This document shows, in pieces, positions 59,006 to 64,000 of a stretch of 64,000 bases of DNA (its first letter is position 1; every line of letters begins with the position of its first letter). This DNA is from an uncultured Poribacteria bacterium (GTDB lineage: Bacteria > Poribacteria > WGA-4E > WGA-3G). The notes below the pieces were generated by a model. The model ran no database searches and was not told the origin of the DNA. It saw nothing but the letters and a program-made list of their open reading frames with translations. The stretch lies in NCBI GenBank assembly GCA_958295855.1, contig OY282383.1:3266481-3330480 (forward strand). Direction: 5' to 3'. Position numbers and translations under genes: made by a program.

Positions 59006-60223
59006 TTAATTCCACGTTTTGATGAAATCTACAACACCGAAATTGGCGGGCATTTCATTGAAATAATAATGCATCGGACCGGATTGGAAACCGGGTAAAT
59101 ACTGCTCTTTGTCCGTTTTGAGGCGTGCGTCGAGCGGTTTAAAACGTTCCCACAGCACCGCTGCTTCCGCCTTTGTAAACCGCGCCGCGAACGGCGGACC
59201 CCAATTAAGGGTGATTGCGTGGAAAGCCTTCCCGCGATTCTTGAGCTCATCGGGAATGTCTGCGAGTTCACAGTCGTGTGCCAGTGCCACAAAACAGGCT
59301 GCTTTGCACAAAAAGACGGTGGAGAGCAGCCTCCCTTTTTCGCCTCTGCCCGGGTGTAGTTTGTCTAGTGCAGTGTGGTAGGCGTTGGCATCCTTTTCGA
59401 TGACAGCGCGGAGCGCGTTTTCGCTCCACACTTGCATCTGCTTGCTACGCGCATGCCACCGATCGAACATCTCCTGCACTTCCGGCGACAGGTAATCTAT
59501 GTAGTCAAACGCCTGATAGTGTGTGAAGTTTGAAAACCCGCCGTGAACTGTACGGCGCATCTTCCGGCTGTAGTTGCTGCCCCAGTGCAAGAGCGGCAAA
59601 ATGTAAACCACGCCATCGCCTGCATTAAGATGCGTTTGAACACCGCCGGGCAACGGCACCCGCGGATCTGCCAACAATTGCTGATTTTCCGCTGCTGAGT
59701 TTATCCGTAGGTGGCTGCCGGGGATAACCCACAGCACATTGTCATCGTAGAGCGAGAGGTTCCACTGCACGTAGCGCGGTCCCGTCTCCAGAATATCGTC
59801 AAGGTATCCCTGTAGCGGGGCGGTATCAATCGGGTGATGGTCGCGGTGCCACGCAGCGGGACCCCGGTCGCGTCCCGGATTGCACATGAGCATCATCTCG
59901 GTAACACCGGCATCCGCCACACCAAGCAATTCACTGCTAACCCCGTGCGTGTTTTCGTGTGCCCAAATTTCGATAGTACTTGCCGTTTTTTCATCAACAA
60001 GTCCCGCGAGCGGTTCACACCCGAGCTGTAAGCGGGGTTGTGGCGAAGTCTCCCACACTCCACCTGGTGGTTCGTGTGGTGCTCGTTCTTTCGCCCAGAT
60101 TTCTCGCTGGCGCGATACCATCAGCTCATAGCTTTCCCGAAGTGCGGCCAGTTCATCCCGTGGAACCACTTCCCGCAGGACAAGATACCCTTCTTCCATG
60201 AATTGGGTCCGATTTATCTGCAT
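59006..60223 (-). CDS. phytanoyl-CoA dioxygenase (PhyH) family enzyme
   Basis: 405 residues; GGAG lies 7 bases before the ATG. The fold is a double-stranded beta-helix with the metal ligands in AAWHRDHHPIDT (HxD) and a later histidine in YILPLLHWGSNYSRKMRRTV, where the following arginines would bind 2-oxoglutarate. The family hydroxylates diverse small molecules and is strongly expanded in Poribacteria, in line with the assignment of the organism. Substrate unknown. Confidence 0.92.
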   Translation of the reverse strand: MQINRTQFMEEGYLVLREVVPRDELAALRESYELMVSRQREIWAKERAPHEPPGGVWETSPQPRLQLGCEPLAGLVDEKTASTIEIWAHENTHGVSSELLGVADAGVTEMMLMCNPGRDRGPAAWHRDHHPIDTAPLQGYLDDILETGPRYVQWNLSLYDDNVLWVIPGSHLRINSAAENQQLLADPRVPLPGGVQTHLNAGDGVVYILPLLHWGSNYSRKMRRTVHGGFSNFTHYQAFDYIDYLSPEVQEMFDRWHARSKQMQVWSENALRAVIEKDANAYHTALDKLHPGRGEKGRLLSTVFLCKAACFVALAHDCELADIPDELKNRGKAFHAITLNWGPPFAARFTKAEAAVLWERFKPLDARLKTDKEQYLPGFQSGPMHYYFNEMPANFGVVDFIKTWN

Positions 60224-60268
60224 GATTTTCTCCGCCTGCGCGCTTATGCTAGGGAGAGCACGCCTATA

Positions 60269-60529
60269 CTATTTCTGCACGGTTTGTATAAATGCCTCAA
60301 GGGTTTGGACGTGTGGTGCTGCGAGTAGCAGCTGCTTGAGGTGTTGCAAATCATCTATAGATTCAAGGGCCGGCTTTAAAGTCTGCACTGCCTCGGGTTG
60401 GAATTGTGCACCGAGCAATGCGAGAATGGATTCAATTGTGCCCTTTCTTTCGCCTTGTTCCAACCCGCGCTCAAACCCGCGTTCTTCGGCTTCTTCAAGA
60501 TAGATTCGGAAAAAAGGAGATTCCTTCAT
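60269..60529 (-). CDS. stand-alone Rpn C-terminal module, copy 4
   Basis: 86 residues starting MKESPFFRIYLEEAEERG, ATG 60529, behind GGAGGG 4 bases upstream. Nearly identical to the C-terminal module of the full Rpn gene at 61157-62137, with one ERGF step in place of ERGL. The module follows copy 3 with a period of 292 bp. Predicted antitoxin-like protein (inference from RpnS). Confidence 0.65.
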   Translation of the reverse strand: MKESPFFRIYLEEAEERGFERGLEQGERKGTIESILALLGAQFQPEAVQTLKPALESIDDLQHLKQLLLAAPHVQTLEAFIQTVQK

Positions 60530-60572
60530 AATTCCCTCCGGTAAGAATTGCCTAAGGGAGAGCACGCCTATA

Positions 60573-60821
60573 CTATTTCTGCACGGTTTGCATAAACGCC
60601 TCAAGGGTTTGGACGTGTGGTGCTGCGAGTAGCAGCTGCTTGAGGTGTTGCAAATCATCAATAGATTCAAGAGCAGGCTTTAAAGTCTGCACTGCCTCGG
60701 GTTGGAATTGTGCACCGAGCAGCGCGAGAATGGATTCAATTGCGCACTTTCTTTCGCCTTGTTCCAACCCGCGCTCTTCGGCTTCTTCAAGATAGATTCG
60801 GAAAAAAGGAGATTCCTTCAT
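60573..60821 (-). CDS. stand-alone Rpn C-terminal module, copy 3
   Basis: 82 residues from ATG 60821 behind GGAGGG. Reads EERGLEQGERKCAIESILAL, with KCA instead of KGT, and ends QTVQK like the others. 292 bp from copy 2. Confidence 0.65.
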   Translation of the reverse strand: MKESPFFRIYLEEAEERGLEQGERKCAIESILALLGAQFQPEAVQTLKPALESIDDLQHLKQLLLAAPHVQTLEAFMQTVQK

Positions 60822-60864
60822 GATTCCCTCCGGTAAGAATTGCCTAAGGGAGAGCACGCCTATA

Positions 60865-61113
60865 CTATTTCTGCACGGTTTGTATAAATGCCTCAAGGGT
60901 TTGGACGTGTGGTGCTGCGAGTAGCAGCTGCTTGAGGTGTTGCAAATCATCAATAGATTCAAGGGCAGGCTTTAAAGTCTGCACTGCCTCGGGTTGGAAT
61001 TGTGCACCGAGCAGCGCGAGAATGGATTCAATTGTGCCCTTTCTTTCGCCTTGTTCCAACCCGCGCTCTTCGGCTTCTTCAAGATAGATTCGGAAAAAAG
61101 GAGATTCCTTCAT
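60865..61113 (-). CDS. stand-alone Rpn C-terminal module, copy 2
   Basis: 82 residues from ATG 61113 behind GGAGGG. Reads EERGLEQGERKGTIESILAL. The longer frame on the strand (to 61254) begins in another frame of the preceding unit and is a shadow. Confidence 0.65.
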   Translation of the reverse strand: MKESPFFRIYLEEAEERGLEQGERKGTIESILALLGAQFQPEAVQTLKPALESIDDLQHLKQLLLAAPHVQTLEAFIQTVQK

Positions 61114-61156
61114 AATTCCCTCCGGTAAGAATTGCCTAAGGGAGAGCACGCCTATA

Positions 61157-61465
61157 CTATTTCTGCACGGTTTGCATAAACGCCTCAAGGGTTTGGACGT
61201 GTGGTGCTGCGAGTAGCAGCTGCTTGAGGTGTTGCAAATCATCAATAGATTCAAGAGCAGGCTTTAAAGTTTGCACTGCCTCGGGTTGGAATTGTGCACC
61301 GAGCAGCGCGAGAATGGATTCAATTGTGCCCTTTCTTTCGCCTTGTTCCAACCCGCGCTCCAACCCGCGCTCCAACCCGCGCTCCAACCCGCGCTCCAAC
61401 CCGCGCTCCAATCCGCGCTCTTCGGCTTCTTCAAGATAGATTCGGAAAAAAGGAGATTCCTTCAT
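61157..61465 (-). CDS. candidate intragenic RpnS-like protein inside Rpn copy 2
   Basis: ATG 61465, in frame, with GGAGGG 4 bases upstream. It gives 102 residues (MKESPFFRIYLEEAEERG, ERGL steps, then the 60-residue end). Downstream stand-alone copies begin with the same Shine-Dalgarno and ATG, so selection seems to have kept this start. Confidence 0.6.
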   Translation of the reverse strand: MKESPFFRIYLEEAEERGLERGLERGLERGLERGLERGLEQGERKGTIESILALLGAQFQPEAVQTLKPALESIDDLQHLKQLLLAAPHVQTLEAFMQTVQK

Positions 61466-62137
61466 GATTCCCTCCGGTAAGAATTGCCTAATTAATTTGG
61501 GTTCATAAACTAAACTGCCGAAGATGCCGAGAGCCGCCAATAACAGGTTCCCATCTTCCTGGTCCGCGCGAACTCTAGCTGTTGCAGTGATACATTCTTC
61601 CAACCAGCGGTTTGGACTCATCCCATCAGGTGGTTTCATCAAAGGTGTGAGTGGCAACAATCCTGGCACCTGCGCCTCTAAAATGGATTGTCCCTCTATG
61701 TTAACTAGTCTTATTACTTTATACCGTAGTTTGTACTCGAAACCATCCCTCGCATAAGCATAGTATCCCGGATCGTTTGCTCCGGCTTTGGGATGTAGAT
61801 AGATGACGCAGCAGTAGACAGGCATTTGGTGTTGATTGATGAGAAAACCGTTATAGCCTGCTAGACGGAACGGCATCGGTTTCCGGCTGTTATAGGTTTG
61901 AACTTCGGTGTGGAGGATAGCCGTTTCATCAAACAGACGCACTTTCAGGGTGCTATCGTTGTGATGCGTTTTCATTGTGATTTGCTCAGTAGCGAGGTTC
62001 TCCATCACCGTCACGTTTGAATGCCCGAAGACCAGCTCTGTGAACGGTTGGGCATGCTCGACCATTACAAATTTGATTGGGTTATCGTATTGCTGTCTCA
62101 TACAAGTATTATACCGTAGAATGTTTTGCCACGTCAA
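61157..62137 (-). CDS. Rpn-family nuclease (RpnL-like), copy 2 with repeat-expanded tail
   Basis: 326 residues. N-terminal nuclease fold: RYNTCMRQQYDNPIKFVMVE, LKVRLFDETAILHTEVQTYN (D...ExQ core), MPFRLAGYNGFLINQHQMPV and CCVIYLHPKA. The tail carries six (ERGL)-like steps in a row, encoded by a 12-bp repeat, then ERKGTIESILALLGAQFQPE. Compared with copy 1 the two nucleases are only distantly similar in the N-terminal part but share the tail type. Three extra copies of the 3' end follow. Confidence 0.85.
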   Translation of the reverse strand: MTWQNILRYNTCMRQQYDNPIKFVMVEHAQPFTELVFGHSNVTVMENLATEQITMKTHHNDSTLKVRLFDETAILHTEVQTYNSRKPMPFRLAGYNGFLINQHQMPVYCCVIYLHPKAGANDPGYYAYARDGFEYKLRYKVIRLVNIEGQSILEAQVPGLLPLTPLMKPPDGMSPNRWLEECITATARVRADQEDGNLLLAALGIFGSLVYEPKLIRQFLPEGIMKESPFFRIYLEEAEERGLERGLERGLERGLERGLERGLEQGERKGTIESILALLGAQFQPEAVQTLKPALESIDDLQHLKQLLLAAPHVQTLEAFMQTVQK

Positions 62138-62161
62138 CTTTTTCTAAGATATTCAGCGGCA

Positions 62162-62893
62162 TTACCCACGTCCAACATAGAGCTGACCCACCGGTAACAC
62201 CGTTGCCTCCAACATATTGATATTAGGCGGAAGGGTTGCCATGAGAACAGCAGCTTGTGCCAGATCGTCAACATCCATCATTGCTTCAACGGGTGCCTGT
62301 GAACGATTTTGGTGGCGCTCTACGTAAGTGTTACCGGGTTGCAAACAACTCGCTGTGATGCCGTGCGGTCTGCCCTCCAGTGCCGTTACCTGTGTTAACC
62401 CCCAGATACCGAATTTGCTGGCACTGTAAGGCGCGCTCCGGGGCCGAACGCGGTGTGCAGAGATGCTTCCGACGTTGATGATACGCCCGCCGGTGCCTTG
62501 TGCCTTCATAATTTTTACTGCCTCACGTGTGCAGAGAAACGGCGCGCGAAGGTTCACACCGATAACCCAATCCCATGCCTCTGTTGAGAGCTCGTCTATG
62601 GGGCCGCCATCAAATGCCCCTGCGTTGTTTACGAGGATGTCTAAGCGGCCATATTCAGCCATCGATTTTTCAAAGAGTGCCTTAATCTGTGCTTCATCCG
62701 TTACATCGGTAGGCACGGTCAACACCGTCGCACCATCTGCGCGAAACTCATCCGCGGTCTGCTCAAGTAGTTCAGCATTCCTTGCGGCGATAGTAAGGCT
62801 TGCGCCCTCAGCGGCAAGCCCTCTGGCAATGCCTTTTCCGATTCCCCTGTTTCCGCCAGTTACAATCGCGAATTTTCCATCTAGTTGTCCCAT
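62162..62893 (-). CDS. short-chain dehydrogenase/reductase (SDR)
   Basis: 243 residues from ATG 62893 (AGGAG 8 bases upstream; an upstream frame from 62920 adds nine residues). NAD(P) motif VTGGNRGIGKGIARGLAAEG, structural NNAGAFDG, catalytic S and YxxxK in GSISAHRVRPRSAPYSASKF. The residue after the first strand suggests a NADP preference, but this is only a guess. Substrate unknown. Confidence 0.93.
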   Translation of the reverse strand: MGQLDGKFAIVTGGNRGIGKGIARGLAAEGASLTIAARNAELLEQTADEFRADGATVLTVPTDVTDEAQIKALFEKSMAEYGRLDILVNNAGAFDGGPIDELSTEAWDWVIGVNLRAPFLCTREAVKIMKAQGTGGRIINVGSISAHRVRPRSAPYSASKFGIWGLTQVTALEGRPHGITASCLQPGNTYVERHQNRSQAPVEAMMDVDDLAQAAVLMATLPPNINMLEATVLPVGQLYVGRG

Positions 62894-63162
62894 TCTTAAT
62901 TCTCCTGTATGTGAGTTCACTATAAGGATTCAGGTGTAGTTGTTGTGCGCGTTTTGTCTGAATGCACGTCGCTTATGGGCGCAGAGGCATATTACCCCTG
63001 CAAAGCAGGGGAAACTGATACCATTACGCCGCAAATCACAGATTTCACGGATTTTCGTTGACTTTTGCCTAGAGTGGTGAGGTTTTAGAGAAACCTTTTC
63101 AACCCCACCTACATGCTACGCTAGGGACTTGTAGTGCGAGCATCTCCTGCCTCACCCACTTT
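62894..63162. repeat. gap with PR-A and its flank element
   Basis: TGAATGCACGTCGCTTATGG precedes a PR-A core at 62995-63011, as at 35331. No gene. Confidence 0.7.
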
Positions 63163-63861
63163 TTATGAAAACCATTCGGCCAATAGAACTTCTGTTCTAA
63201 CCGCTTGCACCGTGTCACCAGCGAGGCGCATCGCTGATATATGTGCATGCAAAAACGCCACATCCTCAGCCGTATCTATGTCATACCATGGCGGCAGAAG
63301 CCCCAGCGTTGCCTCCGCCGAACGGACACGCGCGACGGTCTGTTGAAAAACCTGTGCAGTGCTCCACGCGATGTCCTCAAAGATGAATGGCACCGTCGCT
63401 CCCACGTTACTCGCAGAAAACCCGATGAGGTAATAGCCTCCATCCACACCCGGCCCGATAACAATATCCCGCGAGTCAAGTATCACACGTGCCTGAGAGA
63501 TATACGAAAGCGGTAACGTAGGGCTGTCTGAGCCAACGAGTAAAATCTTGGCGTATTCCTGTTCGTTTGCCCACTGCGTTGCCGAAGTGAGCCTCGTCCC
63601 GAGCTCATCCCCCATTTGCGGAATGTAGATAACGTCTTTCCCGATTAACGCCTGTAAATCCGATTGGCTCCCCGATGGTGTATACGCGATGACAAGAGCT
63701 ACGTTAGGAAGTTCTGCAAGTGTTTCACACCAATCCACGAGGAATGCACGGTATAACGAAGCCGCTTGTTCGGGTGAAAACGTTGGTATGAGCCGCGTCT
63801 TGACCTGGTTCGGCCTCGGCTTCTTAGCGAAAACAATGATGCAAGTACTCACTGGTAACAT
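63163..63861 (-). CDS. DUF2064/TIGR04282-type glycosyltransferase
   Basis: 232 residues. Motifs IIVFAKKPRPNQVKTRLIPTF, PQMGDELGTRL, KILLVGSDSPTLPLSYI and IGPGVDGGYYLIGF fit the TIGR04282 nucleotide-sugar transferase-like family, originally linked to arsenosugar biosynthesis. No radical-SAM partner (ArsS) is seen next to it, but the window ends shortly upstream. Function is therefore only a family-level assignment. Confidence 0.88.
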   Translation of the reverse strand: MLPVSTCIIVFAKKPRPNQVKTRLIPTFSPEQAASLYRAFLVDWCETLAELPNVALVIAYTPSGSQSDLQALIGKDVIYIPQMGDELGTRLTSATQWANEQEYAKILLVGSDSPTLPLSYISQARVILDSRDIVIGPGVDGGYYLIGFSASNVGATVPFIFEDIAWSTAQVFQQTVARVRSAEATLGLLPPWYDIDTAEDVAFLHAHISAMRLAGDTVQAVRTEVLLAEWFS

Positions 63862-64000
63862 TCCTTATTTTCATGGCTTTATTCCTATAGCGGCTGGGGC
63901 GCAACATCCATCGGATTCCAGAAGCGTGCAGTTTCTATTCCGTATGACACAGAGTTCTGTCAGATCTTTTATATCGGCGAGTTTGGGGCTGATGTCTTTT
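63862..64000. other. edge region, no gene recognised
   Basis: 139 bp at the right edge without a supported frame. A gene may begin beyond the window. Confidence 0.3.

Larger units (their letters stand above)
60269..61501. repeat. 292-bp tandem duplication of the Rpn 3' end
   Basis: Four units in tandem. The period is 292 bp between units 2, 3 and 4; unit 1 (inside the nuclease gene) is 60 bp longer due to the 12-bp ERGL repeats. The junction of each unit reads TAAGAATTGCCTAAGGGAG. Units differ at a handful of bases, so the amplification is recent. Confidence 0.9.

Noticed and set aside
60573..61254. 129-residue ORFs starting MNLLMICNTSSSC
   Set aside because: Their first 47 residues translate the preceding unit in a wrong frame. 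The real start is the ATG behind GGAGGG.
1..64000. DGR reverse transcriptase or template repeat
   Set aside because: None of the ORFs shows RT motifs and no further A-rich copy of the cassette was seen. The DGR reading therefore rests on the mutation pattern alone.

Overview
The window looks like a chromosomal segment of an uncultured Candidatus Poribacteria-like bacterium, probably sponge- or marine-associated. This is an inference from gene content: C-terminal NYPNPFNPETW-type sorting domains, several formylglycine-generating-enzyme (FGE)-fold proteins, a phytanoyl-CoA dioxygenase, a GH32 fructosidase, sigma factors with appended exported domains, and many short dispersed repeats. No rRNA is present to confirm it.

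Layout. 1-4 kb: the edge of an IS200/IS605-type tnpB element, a TPR protein and a large membrane protein. 4-15.3 kb: a duplicated leader region with a small ORF, two tandem copies of a two-gene unit (sorting-domain protein plus dockerin/FGE-fold protein), a dynamin-like GTPase, an FGE-fold lipoprotein, and four copies of a 3'-terminal variable cassette whose substitutions look like diversity-generating-retroelement (DGR) mutagenesis. 15.3-18 kb: a histidine kinase and an ECF sigma factor. 18-21 kb: a promoter-driven array of nine tRNA-Ser-like repeats ending in an intact tRNA-Ser(UGA), then tRNAs for all other serine boxes, tRNA-Arg(ACG), tadA, tRNA-Ala(CGC) and SRP RNA. 21-28 kb: housekeeping genes dnaX, ybaB, recR, an M28 peptidase, mnmG and rsmG. 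28-36 kb: a partner-switching signalling set (two STAS proteins, a large kinase, an RsbU-like phosphatase, an RsbW-like kinase). 35-40 kb: an AccD-like gene, galactokinase split by a tnpB element, and a ROK kinase. 40-46.5 kb: a lipoprotein, an NHL protein and a 1326-residue SprA-like outer-membrane protein. 46.5-54 kb: a DUF1156-type DNA methylase, a sigma factor with an exported C-terminal domain, and an exported protein with an in-frame UGA that may encode selenocysteine. 54-64 kb: GH32, YjbQ, two Rpn-type nucleases, a sugar isomerase, PhyH, an SDR and a DUF2064 glycosyltransferase.

Three signals run through the window. (1) Short palindromic repeats (called PR-A and PR-B here) are scattered between genes and also sit in frame inside recR, galK, the ROK kinase, two histidine kinases, the AccD-like gene and the SprA-like gene. 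(2) The two Rpn-type genes each have an internal in-frame start with a strong Shine-Dalgarno. In one locus the C-terminal module has been copied three more times as separate small ORFs, which suggests amplification of an intragenic antitoxin. (3) The variable cassettes, the tRNA-like array, the solo IS right end and the UGA candidate are each testable as distinct systems. No reverse transcriptase, CRISPR array or prophage was found in the window.
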